DNA from: Zopfochytrium polystomum
Lineage: Eukaryota; Chytridiomycota; Chytridiomycetes; Chytridiales; Chytridiaceae
Assembly (NCBI GenBank): GCA_025765615.1
Contig: JAIVFJ010000134.1
Coordinates: 1 to 64,000, forward strand
DNA: 64,000 bases
Reading direction: 5' to 3'
The position numbers and the translations under genes were made by a program. Below the pieces are notes generated by a model. It was not told the DNA's origin, made no database searches, and worked only from the letters and a program-made list of their open reading frames with translations. Shown here piece by piece: positions 19,627 to 31,097 of this stretch. The stretch's first letter is position 1. Every line of letters starts with the position of its first letter.

Positions 19627-21937
19627 TCACACCACCAACGGCGTCCAATCGCTCTTCCATCCCCACGCCCCGGTTCTCTCCAACCACCTCACCACCGCGT
19701 GCACCCCGTTCGCCCCGCTCGCCCTCCCGGCCCTGCACCGCCGCCACCGCGCCTGCACTTTCCCCCCCGCGGCCTCGAGCACGACCACCGCGACCGAGCC
19801 GTCGCGCCAGGTCTGCGCGTCGACGACCGCGAACCAGTCTTGCGATGGGAGAGGCGGGGTGGATGAGGAGGGGAGGAGCTGCGGGGCGGCGGCGGGGGAG
19901 CCGGCGCGGTGCATAACGGGCCCGGCGAGGGAGGACGGGTGCGGGTGCGGGTTCGCGGCGCGGAGTTCAAAGAGGGTTTCCAGCGCGTGCGTTCCTGCAA
20001 GGGCTGCCAGCGAGTCACCGCTCGTGGCTGCGGCTGCAACGCCGGCCGGGGTGTTGACGATGTTGAAATCGCCGTGGTGGTCCGCGTGCTCCGTCGCGGA
20101 GTCAGCGAGGAGGAGCTGTCGGATGAGACGTTTTGCTAGCGAGTCCTTGTTGCGCGGGGGGCCGTCGAGGCGGTAGACGGGTGTTGACCCGGCGGGGGCG
20201 AGGTGTCGGGCGAGGAGGAAACTTTTCGCAAAGGCGGCGGGGACGCGGCGGGTGGTCGGCTGTCCCCCTTCGATGGTGGAGACGTGAAGGACTTTGGTAG
20301 TGTGAACTGCGGTTTCGTCGATGACATAGAACTGGCAGGGGAGGAGAGTTGACGCGCCGTGGTAGACGCGTTCGCGGACGAGGGTCGTGTAGGATTCTGG
20401 CGAGTGGGGCGTGGAAGCAGCGGCGAGAGCGCGCAGGACCAAGAGGTTCGGGCGAAACCCGTACGCAGGGATCTGCTGCCGGAGCAAGCCCAGGACCTGT
20501 TCCGCGCCTCCGTTATCGCGGTCTTGAACGTCCAGCACGACGACGGCGTGGTAGGTATCCCCCAGCACCCTCCACCCGGCAATCTCAACCCGCTGCACCG
20601 CGCCAGCGTGGTCGAGATACGTGTACACATCTCCGTCCGTCCGCGGTACGCCCAGCGACCGGAGGCCGGCTTGCGCCATGGCCGCGTCTTCGGCTTTTAC
20701 GGCCATCGCCAGTAGCTTCATCGCGGCCCTGTCCTTGACCATGGACCACAACGGCTCCACACCAACGGCCTCGACGACAATCTCGACGCCTTCCCAGTCG
20801 TCGCAGCCTGCGACGACCTCGTCCACGATGCCCTCAGCCAGCACCGCGGCGCCGTCGGTGCCGACGAGGTCGAACAGAGTCTTGAGCGCGGCCCGCCTGC
20901 CCAACGCGACGGCCCGCCTAGCGGCGGACAGGAGGAAGCACCAGTCTGGCAGCCTTGCGTACGCGCCTGCAGCATGTAGGGCGAGCTTGAGGCAGTCGAG
21001 GTCACCGCCCTCGGCGGCGGCGGGGATCAGCGTGGGCGCCAGGACGCGCGGGACGGCTTTTGCGCCGCGTGGGGTCGCGAGGATGTGGCCGAGGACGCGC
21101 GGGCGGGCGAAGCAGGCTGCGGCGGCGGCGAGGCGGAGGAGCTCTTCGTCGACGTCGGGTTGGGGGTTGCTGGTGGTGGTGGTGGTGGTGGTGGAGGTGG
21201 AGGTGGAGGAGAGGAGGGTGAGGTCGAGGAGCCAGAGTGCGGCGTCGTCGTTTGCGGCGCGGAGGGCGGCACGGACGGGGTCCAGGGGGCGAAGCTGGGC
21301 GGCGAGGATGGACGGAGTGGCGGCGGCGTCGCGGAGGCGTGTGAGGACGAGGAGGGCGTCGGGGAAGCGGAGGAAGGTGAGGTGCGTGGGGATCGGCGTG
21401 TACGAAGGGACGTCTGGGGAATGGGGCAAAAAGTGAGCAAACACGGGAAACTGTCGGGTAAACTCACTCCACGGACTTACGTTTCCATCCGCCGACGTCG
21501 CCAACGGACGTACAGCGGCTGCCCAGCTCACCGGCTCCACCCGAAGCAGCAAGCGCCGCACCGACGACGGCCGCCTTCATGAACGGCGTGAACAGGCACG
21601 ACCGAGCGGCCGCGCACACGGCCGAGAGCTGTGCGAGTTCGTCGAGGGAGTCGCAACCGAATCTGGCGATGGACTGGAAGATCTCTGGCGGCAGTCGGTG
21701 GATCGGGTGATGCCGCCGTGCGCGGCGCGGCTGCTGCTCCTTCTGTTGGTGGTGCTGGGGCTGCTGCTGTGGCGGCGGCGGTAGTGGTTGGGTGATGGAG
21801 ATGTGCCGTGAAGGGAGGAGGGAGGACTTTGGTGTGAGCTTTGGGTGCCGCGGTGGTTGCGACGCGGCGGGGCGCACGACGACTGCGGCGTTGGCGTTGG
21901 CGTTGGTGGTTGACGGGGCGCTGCTGTGGCGGGCCAT
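19627..21937 (-). CDS. F-box protein, two exons, unknown substrate domain
   Basis: Exon 1 is 21937-21481 and exon 2 is 21413-19627. The 67-nt intron is GTAAGT...CCCCAG, and the joined frame reads VGGWK-H-VPSYTPIPTHL, for 747 residues. Residues about 78-115 form an F-box (HPIHRLPPEIFQSIARFG..LDELAQLSAVC), preceded by a Gln/Pro/His-rich disordered leader. The remainder is helical and Ala/Leu-rich with possible ankyrin-like turns (DAALWLLDLTLL, VLGHILATPRG, LDCLKLALHAAG), then a C-terminal region with QDWFAVVDAQTWRDGS. A role in SCF-type ubiquitination is inferred from the F-box only. A CCT/CCA-rich low-complexity stretch (about 21130-21230) encodes a Ser/Thr run. Confidence 0.7.
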
Positions 21938-23029
21938 TGTGCACCGATGGTGATACCAGGTAGAAGGTGGGCAATGAGGTGGGCTTGTGTGGGAGGCAGA
22001 GAGAGAGAGCGAGAAGAGAGAGGTAGAGAGAGAGGTAGAGAGGGGTGTGGGTTGATTCCACTGGGGCGAGCTCGTTGAGGAGCGCCGAGAGAGAGGAAGA
22101 ACGACAGAGAGAAAGAGTGAGAGTGAGAAGAGTGAAGGAAAGGGCGGATCGGAGTTCAACCGAGTTGTAGCTCAAGGGGTTTTTATAGAGTAAAGCGGCA
22201 ACGATAACGACAACGCCGCCGATTTGGTTGGGTTGGGTTGGGTTGGTGGCTTGCCAGGCCTGTGTGTCGGTCTGTCTGCCAGTCTGCTGCCTCTTCTGCA
22301 ATTTGTCTGCCTGTCTGCCCGTCTGCTTGCCTGCACTAGTGATTCGACAGACAGAGAGGAGAAGCCCGAGCGTATGTTTCCATTTCAATCTCCGATCGAT
22401 AATTATAATGGAAGCATATTATCGATGACCGCATTGTATTATCAGTTAAATGGAGCGATTACGCCACCACTTGGCGCGTGCAACTACGTAACTGCGCTGG
22501 TTGACGTCTCCATGCTCGCACGCAACGCACCCATGCACGCACCGCGTGGTGATCGATCAATCGATCGATCGATTGCAACAAGCACTACTACCACTGCATG
22601 GGGCCTGGCGGAGGGGCTGCTGCGGCGGCTGCGGCGGCGGCTGCGGCGGTGGCTGAGGACAACTTTTGTTGCTTGCTCGCATCATTATTCTTATTCTTAT
22701 TATCATTATTATGGCTATGACGGCAATCCTTTCACATGCCAACTGACCTTGGCTACGGCTGGCGGTGGGGGGCGGTCTTTCCAGGATAATGTCTTGATTG
22801 CGTTGGTACAAGAAAAGAAGCTTGCCGAAACACGGCGCCTCCCGTCGCTGTGCGATCACTGTGCTATCCAATCGATTCGTCGTCGTCGGAATCGGCTGGC
22901 TAATCACACTCTTGGATTTTTCTCGCTCATGCGCGACTCATGTACGAGCGTTCGTTCCTTCGTTGAAAGAGACGTTCCCTACTTGGGATTGTTGGTCAAC
23001 GAAGTGGCAGTGCAACAACAACAACTACA
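21938..23029. other. Divergent promoter region between F-box gene and UBFD1
   Basis: About 1.1 kb. It holds short tandem tracts: GGTTG repeats near 22225-22245, GTCTGCC-type repeats at 22268-22335, ATCGATCG at 22555-22572 and CGGCGGCTG at 22625-22655. A long plus-strand open frame crosses it but has low-complexity composition and runs across the start of the real gene at 23030, so I do not call it. Confidence 0.5.
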
Positions 23030-24330
23030 ATGTCTTCCCACCCAACCCTCGCCACACCGCCCGCCCCCGCCGAGCCCACTGTCGCCGACGCCGACGCCGC
23101 GCCGACTACAAAGGGCAGCGATCCGCACGCCGACTCGCCAATGGCAGAGCCAGATCCACCCGCCACCGACGCTGCCGGCCCCCGCGTCAAGTTCAAAGTC
23201 GCGTTCAAGTCGACCGTGTACGACATGGACCTGCCGGCAACTTCCCCCGTCGCCATTTTGAAGCAGGAGCTGGAGAAAAATACTGGCATCGACTCTAATC
23301 TGCAAAAGGTTGGTCTGGGCGGGCGGTGGATCTGAGATCGCGATGATGCGATCTCCCCCGATGTGGACCGAAACTCGTTTGACTGACCTTGCACACACAC
23401 TCGCGCAGTTGCTCTTCAAAGGCGTCCTCAAAGACGATCAATCCCTCTCAGTAAGTACAGACCGCCTCTTCCCCTCCAACGACACCCGATCCACACCAAA
23501 GCTCACAACCTCTCCACGCGCAGGATGCCAAAGTCACCGACGGCTGCAAAATCATCTTAATGGCCTCCGCCGCAAAGGACATCATCAACGTCGTCGCAAC
23601 CCCCACAACCTCCACCTCGTCGATCGCGTCGTCATCGTCCTCTAACGTAGCCCCAACGTACATCCTGGACGCCCCAGAGCACAAACGGATCATTGAGCGC
23701 GGACCGCCGGAGAGCGTCGAGAAGGGGCTCGTCGGGGTGAAGGTATTATTTTTACGTCGAAGCGCCTCGCGAACTAACCCCCGGCTGTTCTTCCGCAGTC
23801 GTCGATCCCCGCGCTCGGGATCCCGAACCTGGTGAACGTCCGGCGCATCAAGACGCGGCTGTCGTTCCTGGCGACGGACGAGCTGCAGATCGCGACGGGC
23901 GAGCTGACCCAAAAGATTCCGTACAGCAGCATTTCAAAGGTGATCTCGGAGCCGATCAAAGGTGCGTTGCGTGCGTGCGTGCGTGCGCGCTAGTAAGGAG
24001 TTCGTTTTTATTGCTGCGCTTTTTGGCCCTGCCACTCGTGGCGGCATTGAACAGCGCCTGTCCGCTGATGATTCGGCGTACATGTTTATTGAAAAGGCCA
24101 CGACGGATACCACGCGGTGGGGATCCAGATCGGTCCGACGGAAAAGTCGCTGGCGTGGTTTTACTGGGTTCCGTCGCAGGTTCGGTCGAACGTCGGTCAT
24201 TAATGCCCTGTACATCATGCCCGCTGACTGTTTTTTGTTCGCTTATTTTGTGTCCAACCCTCAGTACGTCGACGCCATCAAGGAGAAGATATTAGGGCCG
24301 CTAGCTCAGTACGGGTTCTTTGGACTATAG
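23030..24330 (+). CDS. UBFD1: UBFD1-like ubiquitin-domain protein
   Basis: Six exons: 23030-23308, 23409-23450, 23524-23742, 23799-23961, 24097-24179 and 24265-24330. All introns are GT-AG and all phases agree, giving 283 residues. Residues about 52-117 form a ubiquitin-like fold (VKFKVAFKSTVYDMDLP..ILKQELEKNTGI, LLFKGVLKDDQSL, VTDGCKIILM). The C-terminal half matches the family signature of human UBFD1: a strand-rich domain ending IQIGPTEKSLAWFYWVPSQ and YVDAIKEKILGPLAQYGFF. UBFD1 homologues are linked to polyubiquitin binding and NF-kB regulation in animals; the fungal role is unknown. Confidence 0.9.
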
Positions 24331-24533
24331 CATCAATATCCGAGAGGGTGTTGCTCACACGAAAGGGGCTGGGGGGAAATATTGCATGAGAGATTTAGTA
24401 GCGCGAGAACTCGTGCGTGTTTGAGCAGCTAGATATAAAGAAGTCGAGTTTGTCAGTTATGCAGTTCCTTATCTCGATCGAAGGGAAAAAACGGATGGGC
24501 GCAAGACGCGGTGCTCGTCGAAAACATCAACGT

Positions 24534-24633
24534 CGGTATCGCTCTGTACGCGTCAGGAACCTTGAGCAGGACAGCGCTACCATTGCAGCGCTGTCGGCCG
24601 CGCACAGCCATCATTTGGAACAATGCCTCGTGG
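24534..24633 (+). pseudogene. Fragment of F-box/LRR-like family
   Basis: About 33 codons read YRSVRVRNLEQDSATIAALSAAHSHHL, matching FRSVRATNLDQDRAAIAALVAAQGHHF in the intact gene at 3039. Homology ends on both sides. Confidence 0.6.
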
Positions 24634-24937
24634 ATACGGCCCTGTTTCGAAATCTGGGCGGTGGGAGGGGTAGGGTTGGAACTGGGACTGATGGAACAAA
24701 TTAGGGCCAGATTCGCAAACTTGCCTTCAGCATCCTCCTCGCCATAGTCGGCATTCTGTTGACGGCTGGTACCGATTTTGCGCAGGTTGCTCGAGTATGG
24801 GTGAACGAGCTCTACATCGAGGAGCCTATCAACATACACTGTGAGGTTGAGGACGGCGGTGGGCGAGGTCACGGCGTATGTGGGGAATCTCGCCTTTTTA
24901 AAACTTATCACAGGACTTTATTGGGTGACTGCCTGCT

Positions 24938-25845
24938 CTACTTCGACTGGCTCACAAACCCCACCACGCTGTCCCCATCATTATTATCATCCGCCGCAAC
25001 AACAAAGCCATCGAACCGCACGTCCTCGACGTGGCTCTGCCATTCGTGCTGAAACGCGCGCGCGGACAGTGCCTCGCCCACGCATTCAAACAAGACCAAA
25101 TTCGCGACAGTCCTAACAAACTCCCGCTTCCCGCGACCGGACCGCGGCGTCCCGTCTGCGCGCAGCCTCGGCGTCTCAAGAACGGTTGACTCGTGCGCGC
25201 AGAGCGCCACAATCCTCCCGTCGTCAGAGGCGTGGAGTGTGAAAGTCGCCCCTGAGGACCCGCCACTCGCGGAGCCGGGCGGGAACAAAGCCCGCACATC
25301 AAGGGACCCTAGCAGTCGCGGCGACTCGTCGCCGCGGCCGAGATCGTACGCGGTCAGGTGCAGCGGCGCATCGCCGTCCGCGTCCGGGCCGTGAAGGACA
25401 AGAAGGTGGTTGGCGTCGGTCAACGCCATCTCACGGACGCGGCCAAACTCTGGGAGGGCGTCGGGCGCGTCGGTCGGGATGTCTCCGACGGGCGAGCCGT
25501 CGGCGGCGCGGACGACGGTGAATCGCGGCGGTCCTGTGGTGGATGCGGGCAGGTGGAACACGGCGACGGTCTCGCTCAGTGCGCTCGGCACCTCGGCGGC
25601 GGCTGGCAACTGCATCGTCCAGGTGGAATGAGCGTCGCTCGGTCCGCCGGATTCTGGCACCTACCAGCGGGTGGCTTTGGTGCCGTCTTCGCCGGAGTGG
25701 ACCACGACAAGGGATCGGCCGCACCACGCGCCGCCGATCGCAGGCCCCTGGAGAACCGGAAGCTGCGCGGCGAGGCGGAGGGTGGTTCCACGCTCTTCTG
25801 GCGTCTCAATCGCGTAGAAGTCGTATTGGATCGGGTCAACGGTCG
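24938..25845 (-). CDS. Unknown spliced protein
   Basis: Exon A 25845-25665 (…DPIQYDFYAIETPEERGTTL…LVVVHSGEDGTKATR) ends at a GTAGGT donor. An in-frame TAG immediately follows, so the intron must be removed. A likely acceptor 81 nt on gives exon B 25583-24938 in the same frame (ALSETVAVFHLPAST…, DGRIVALCAHESTVLET…, stop at 24938). Strand-like repeats and phrases such as HLTAYDLGRGD and FTLHASDDGRIVALC hint at a beta-propeller, but I do not recognise a family. A CTGCAG acceptor bounds exon A at 25846, so more 5' exons exist upstream and were not found. Confidence 0.45.
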
Positions 25846-26431
25846 CTGCAGAGAGGGAAAGTGAGTCGAGGGAGACCGGACAATTAAGGCAAGTGCCGGA
25901 ATAACAACTTCAATCCGTACAGGCCTGGGTAAAACTTCCTTGCATCTCTTCTGGCTTTTGGTTGTCCGAGTTGCTTGATCAATCCTCTTTATCCCTTTCG
26001 TCCCTTTTCCTCGCATTTCTTCGCTTTAATAGCTTCCGCAAAGCACGGAAATGGATCGAGTGAGCAGAGATAAGTGGGATGCCACAGCGCCCTCGGGGCA
26101 CTCGTGGGCCTATGCTTAGCTCTCTCCACTCACAAATACGTTTGTTGTCACTTTGTCCGAGAGAAACTGTAGTAAAGTGCTTTGATAGGCTTCTCTTGGC
26201 CCCTTCGCTGCATCGTCGAAACAGAGCCAGAGGCGGCACTTGGCCACCTATGCACGGAAAAGTAACCAGGGTGCGCAGTACTTTCTTGCTCAAAGAGCCT
26301 GTTCGAATCAGCCCTGGACAAAGCCCTCCACGAGGCCTCTGTGACGTGCACGGTGGGAACACTTGATTCGACGTCCTGCTGCCTGAAGTGGAAGGTTGAA
26401 AGTCCCTTGTCAAAAAGTGGTCGGAGAACAA
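25846..26431. other. Region holding unresolved 5' exon(s) or nothing
   Basis: Should contain the promoter and first exon(s) of the minus-strand gene ending at 24938. I could not identify a confident start. Nothing else seen. Confidence 0.3.
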
Positions 26432-27714
26432 ATGATCGACAAGCTTTCAGTAGACATCTTGATCTCCGTTGCAGATCTCCTACCTGCTGCCAGCGATCGC
26501 TGCAACCTCAGTGCGACACGCCGCCATCTGCGAATCGCTCTCGCACCGTCGGTGTTCCACTCTGTCCGCGCCACGAACATCGAGCAGGACCGCGCTGCAC
26601 TGGCGGCGCTGGCCGCCGCACATGGTCTCCACTTCCGGCAGGTGCGGTTTCAGTGCATGCTGCACGGCAACCCGCTCGAAAGCTCTGAGGTGGAGGAGAA
26701 CGCTGACAGCCGTGCCCGAGACGGCCTGGAATGCGGGGGACGATGGCAGACGATCTGAAGAGCGTCGCGATCTATCAGCGAGCGGACACGGCTATGACAA
26801 CTCCCAGGGTCCGATCTTCGAATTCGTCGCGACGGACATACTATTGGGAAAATAGCTCCAAATATTCGTGCCCTCACACTGGAGTTTGTGGCCGACCAGG
26901 ACTTTAAGCCGGACGGTTGCAAAAAGGTGGACGATCACCATGGAATTGGAGGATCCATTTACATCTCCACAGAGGCTGAGAGTTTTGAGATGGCGCCGTC
27001 GCTGAAAAAACTTCGAGTGGCGCCGAGTCATGGCGAACATATGGAGGGCAGTTGCCTCAAACTTGACAATCCGCAGCCTTACCGCTGATCTTCGATCACG
27101 CGCACAACCTGCTTTCGCTCGGCTTCGTCTCCAACGAGTTCGACACGTACGGTGGCACGTTCATCGATGTGGGGGCAGAAACCGCCTTTGGGTCGTCAAA
27201 CATGCCTCGGTTACTCAAGTTCCGCGCGGAAAACTGCTTCTTCGATGCACCGCTTGTCGAATTTCTGCGATATCACGCTTCCACACTCGAAACGATTCAC
27301 CTCGTCAACTGTATGGCGGCAGTGAGCCTTTTCCACCAACTGGAGGAACCAAATCCCACATGGAAGGGGCTGTTTGAAGGGATCTTGGGCGCTGAACCGC
27401 ACAATCTGAAAGATTTGAGGGTAACCACGAGAAAAATATCGATTCACGACATAGCAAAGTGGGCCCAACAGCGCTCACTTGCGGAACAAGAAATAATCCG
27501 CCGAATCGAGCAGAAGCTGAGCGAAGACGAAACCTACCCCTTGTTTTACTACGGATGGCTGGATCCTGACTACGGATTTGTCAGTGTGGCTTGGACGTTT
27601 GTGTTGGAAAGCTTTGAGACAGGATCTGATTTGGCAACTCTCGAGCGCCTGATGGGGGTTGTTCGTAGGAATCGTGAGGCTTCAAGATTGACGCTGCAAA
27701 AAGAGCATGATTGA
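26432..27714 (+). pseudogene. F-box/LRR-like gene, broken copy of 33375-34829
   Basis: The ATG at 26432 starts MIDKLSVDILISVADLLPAA..DRCNLSATRRHLRIAL, close to the intact gene at 33375. Breaks: frame loss near 26730-26750, a frameshift plus TAG around 26848-26856 where the intact copy encodes GQTAPNIRAL, and a deletion of about 173 bp. The deletion joins the codons for IRSLT (27080) directly to LIFDHAHNLLSL; the missing bases correspond to 34027-34199 of the intact copy. Downstream, the frame is open to 27714 and nearly identical to the intact copy. The high identity dates the duplication as recent. Confidence 0.85.
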
Positions 27715-27916
27715 TAACAATCTCGAAGGCTTCCCGAGAGTCCTTCGTTATACCACGATGCGGTAACTAAATGCGGAACGTCAAAGGAAAGCAATGAAGA
27801 CGCTTCGGGTTGCACGTGTTCACGCTGATTTGACCTTGCTCTTGCGTTGATTTTTCATTCATAGCAGGCTGAACTACACGAAATCTATTCCACGGTTAAC
27901 CGCAAAAATGCACTCC

Positions 27917-28180
27917 TCAAGGCGTCGAAATCGCGGCCGAGAACGTTTTCCAGAAATCGCACATCTCAGTCCGAACATCGTCGACCTCCACGACATAGCC
28001 CCGTCGATCCTCATCCTCAACCCGCCGCCCGCCGAGTGCCACCACCGCCTCGTATTTTAGCCTCTCCACCGTCCACCCTTTCTTGCCGTTCACCCCGCCA
28101 CGCCCCGCCGACCGCGTGAAACAAGTCCAAATCCCCACCATCTCCCGCAAGAGCGCGTTCTCGCCCACCGAGTCTTTCAT
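27917..28180 (-). CDS. Possible small protein or gene remnant beside motif array
   Basis: ATG at 28180; 87 residues (MKDSVGENALLREMVGIW…GKKGWTVERLKYEAVVALGG…YVVEVDDVRTEMCDFW). Composition looks like a folded protein and codon use is GC-biased, but no family is recognised. It abuts the repeat array at 28.2 kb, so it may be the 3' end of a gene cut by the duplication. Confidence 0.3.
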   Translation of the reverse strand: MKDSVGENALLREMVGIWTCFTRSAGRGGVNGKKGWTVERLKYEAVVALGGRRVEDEDRRGYVVEVDDVRTEMCDFWKTFSAAISTP

Positions 28181-28377
28181 GTCAGGATCGGTCTTTGGGC
28201 ACGATCCGATGTTCCAGTGCGGCCATGCACGGCAGCGTGGAGCGCGTCGAGGACAGACAAGTCCGAGAGATGAAGCTGGAAGGCCCTTGTCTCATATAAG
28301 TAAAAAGAACAAAATAAAATGGGGGGATCCGTGAGGCAAGGACAAATCCGAGCAGCGATAGCAGCGCGATGCAGCGG

Positions 28378-29451
28378 CTAGGACTTGTTTTCGACCTCAT
28401 AGATACGTCGAAAGTGAAGAGGAGGAGAAGAAACAGCGGATCGCAAAAGAAACCCGTGATGGAAAGAAAGCGGTGCATCAGTCCCGACCAGTCTCTTCAG
28501 CCAGTGAGCGACGGGTGGGACTTTTTTTCGACCTCATAGATAGTCGGTGACGGGAGAAGCACGCAATTCAACGAGCGAAGAATAACAAGCCCGGGCGGCG
28601 TAGCGACTCACGCACCGCGGCAAGGACTTGATTTCGACCTCATAGATGAGCTTCGGTCCCTCCCGATCATCTTCGTCGTAATTGATGCGCGGAGTGCAAC
28701 AACTTTGGGAGGAGCGTTGCGGGCCGCATGTGAGGACATGAAGCAAGCCCGAGAGGCTCAAGCATACGCTCAGCGTCTAGGACTTGTTTTCGACCTCATA
28801 CGTTGTTGTAAGAGTTGAATCGCATCCAATGAGTGAGGATCAACCAGTCCTTGTGGCACAGCATAAACGCAGCGCAACTAGGGCTTGTTTTCGACCTCAT
28901 AGAATGGTGTTTGGAAGACGGCACTGGTTTTCAATGAAAACAGGTCAACGGGTACAAATGAGAGCGTGAAACCAAGCCGAGCAGTCATGACAAACGCTCT
29001 GTCACGACGACTAGGACTTGTTTCGACCACATATGTCTGAGGCTATTCGGGATCAGGTAGGCCCATCCCATGGTGTCAAATGTTGGCCAGTGAGTGAAGA
29101 AAGACAAATCCGAGCAATGACGCCGCAAGGTACATGGCTAGGACTTGTTTTCGACCTCATAAGGGAGATCGTGGGCCAAGGGCAGAAGAAATGCTTAAAA
29201 GATGACACGGAAAGGTGGGCAAAGGAGGCGATCGGATCGGAGGACGTGTCCATTAGAGAGCCGCAAACGAGCCCGAGCAGCAAAAGACCAGTCGTGCGGC
29301 TGGGACTTGTTTTCGACCTCATATGGGCTGACACTGGGCAAACGGAGTGAAGCGATTATCCTAATGGCATCACCTTTGAGGAAGAAGGACAGAATCCCTG
29401 CGGCAACGTCAGCGCGTGGGCAGCTTCCGCTGGGACTTGTTCGACCTCATA
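28378..29451. repeat. Interspersed 25-bp motif array 1 (9 clear units)
   Basis: The motif GACTTGTTTTCGACCTCATA, with a leading CTAG and trailing G, occurs at 28378, 28515, 28620, 28777, 28878, 29011, 29138, 29299 and 29429, always on the same strand. A degenerate copy lies near 28285. Spacing is 101-161 bp and the spacers are unlike one another. A weaker second element (AARYCCGAGCRG) sits about 20-50 bp before most units. On the minus strand each motif contains an ATG (encoding MRSKTSPS). The array is a duplicate of 35915-37108, with spacers in the same order. Confidence 0.85.
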
Positions 29452-29520
29452 GGAACTGCGGGTGACGGGGAGTGGGAGCAAGCGAGGGGGCGATGGCCAT
29501 GGGGGAAGGAAAAGCCGCGA

Positions 29521-29700
29521 AATCGGGGAGAGCGATCGAGAGGGCAGTTGAGATGGGATGCCATATGGAATTGGGAAACGAAGGAGCCCTTTTTATAGCT
29601 GCGCGATCTTAATCGGGGAGAGCGATCGAGAGAGGCAGTTGAGATGGGATGCCATATGGAATTGGGAAACGAAGGAGCCCTTTTTATAGCTGCGCGATCG
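29521..29700. repeat. Tandem duplication of about 90 bp
   Basis: 29521-29608 and 29611-29700 are almost identical (AATCGGGGAGAGCGATCGAG to TTTTTATAGCTGCGCGATC). A related single copy follows array 2 at about 37180-37290, so the doubling occurred in this copy only. Confidence 0.85.
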
Positions 29701-29835
29701 CTCGTCTGTCATTTTCGACTGCGGAGAAGACAGCCCCCGACCCCAAAACGGCAAGTTTTAAGAGTCACGACCGGCCGTGGTTCGGATTCAAACCGAGTGT
29801 GTGCACTGTCCATTGCGGCTTTTTTTTTTACTAAC

Positions 29836-29918
29836 ATGTGGCAACGGTGCAGGGACAATGGCCTAGATTTCAAGTACGACGAAGAGGCAATGGACAGGCC
29901 ATTCGCCACTCGTCGCGG
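29836..29918 (+). pseudogene. Fragment of 'LQWW' repeat protein
   Basis: Reads MWQRCRDNGLDFKYDEEAMD, matching one repeat unit (LQWWKDSGLEFKYSARAMD) of the genes at 10.3-12.3 kb. No other repeat is attached. Confidence 0.55.
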
Positions 29919-30426
29919 GCAAGCAATAAGAAGTGAGAAATCAATTCCATTCGCACCAGACTTTATTCGAGCGACGAGTACGAAACAACAAAAGCCAACA
30001 TATGCGTGACAAAAAAGTTGAGAAGCGACCAGATCCAGTAGTGACTAATCCACGCGATGCATGCACATGTATGACATCGTCAAGCGCTGGATTTCAAACG
30101 CTCAATATCGTCCTTTCAGTAAGCATTCCATGAACAAAGAGAAAATGAAAGAAAGAAAGAGCCTCGCCATTTTACTGCCTGCCCATCCAAAGTGGTTTCA
30201 AGCCCTCCATTGGGTCAATACGGCGCCACGGCCACTGATTCCACTCGTCCGCTAGCACCCACCTGCTGTGTGGTCGCACTCGGCCGCAAACACCACGCGA
30301 ACAAAGGGAACCCTGGAACAATGAACTGGGCAAACACCTCACCACGCGTGCACTCCCAAGCGGACGGAAGTTTGCGTGTTGAAGCGTCACACGGGCGGAG
30401 GTATAATGAGTAGAGCAGTCAACAGC

Positions 30427-30741
30427 TCATTCGAAAATCGATAGCCCTGTTGTTCTACATGACTGGAGCTGCTTCACAAGCACAGAATTCGAAACAAATG
30501 GGGGTATATGTGAAGAATACCAAGTCCGTGCTAAACCGAGTTTAGATTCCTCGAGGAGTTCGCGGAATAAAGCCGAACATCGGAGAGCGGGGCGGTTCGA
30601 GGGAGGCGCAGCCGGTGCCTGGATATAGTGGTGGGAAAAGAAGTGGCCAAGCGGAGAGAGCACAAGAGGAGGTGGAGGAGGAGTAGGAGGGAGAAGTGAT
30701 CGAACTGGAGGTTCCACTGCACGCATGAGAGCGTTCTTCAT
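30427..30741 (-). CDS. Weak candidate small protein
   Basis: ATG at 30741; 104 residues, starting MKNALMRAVEPPVRSLLPP with a Pro-rich stretch, then FRELLEESKLGLARTWY. It is divergent from ACR3. Nothing recognised; it could be chance. The rest of 29919-31097 shows no gene. Confidence 0.2.
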   Translation of the reverse strand: MKNALMRAVEPPVRSLLPPTPPPPPLVLSPLGHFFSHHYIQAPAAPPSNRPALRCSALFRELLEESKLGLARTWYSSHIPPFVSNSVLVKQLQSCRTTGLSIFE

Positions 30742-31097
30742 GGCTGCGTTCCGGTCGACAGAGCCGTCGTTGACAGACGGAGGCGAAGCCAGCACAGGAA
30801 CGCGCGAAGAAGAAGAAATATTTGAGGCATGGACGAAGGAAAAGTGGATGTAAGACAATTGGTGAGTTCGGGTGGGGGCGAGAACATTCGTGCCTCTCGC
30901 TCTCGCACTCCTATTGTCTCTACCCTCGCGTGGAGGGAAATGCCTCCGTAACGTTATGCGAAGTGGTCGTCCCATTATTCCTCTTGTGGTCTGTGTCTGT
31001 GTCTGCTGTGTCCTGTCAGTTTTTCGCTCCAGATTTGTGGACACGTGTGCCCTTGTCAGCAAGACCCGTTTTGTCAGCAAGATCAATCAACCAAATC

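Noticed and set aside
20349..21582. Plus-strand open frames opposite the F-box gene
   Set aside because: Shadows of the minus-strand exon with its CCA/CCG-rich codons.
22224..23261. 345-codon plus-strand open frame upstream of UBFD1
   Set aside because: Low complexity, passes through short tandem repeats and overlaps the UBFD1 first exon in another frame.
29760..29800. Possible tRNA T-arm (GGTTCGGATTCAAACC)
   Set aside because: No acceptor, D or anticodon arm can be formed around it.
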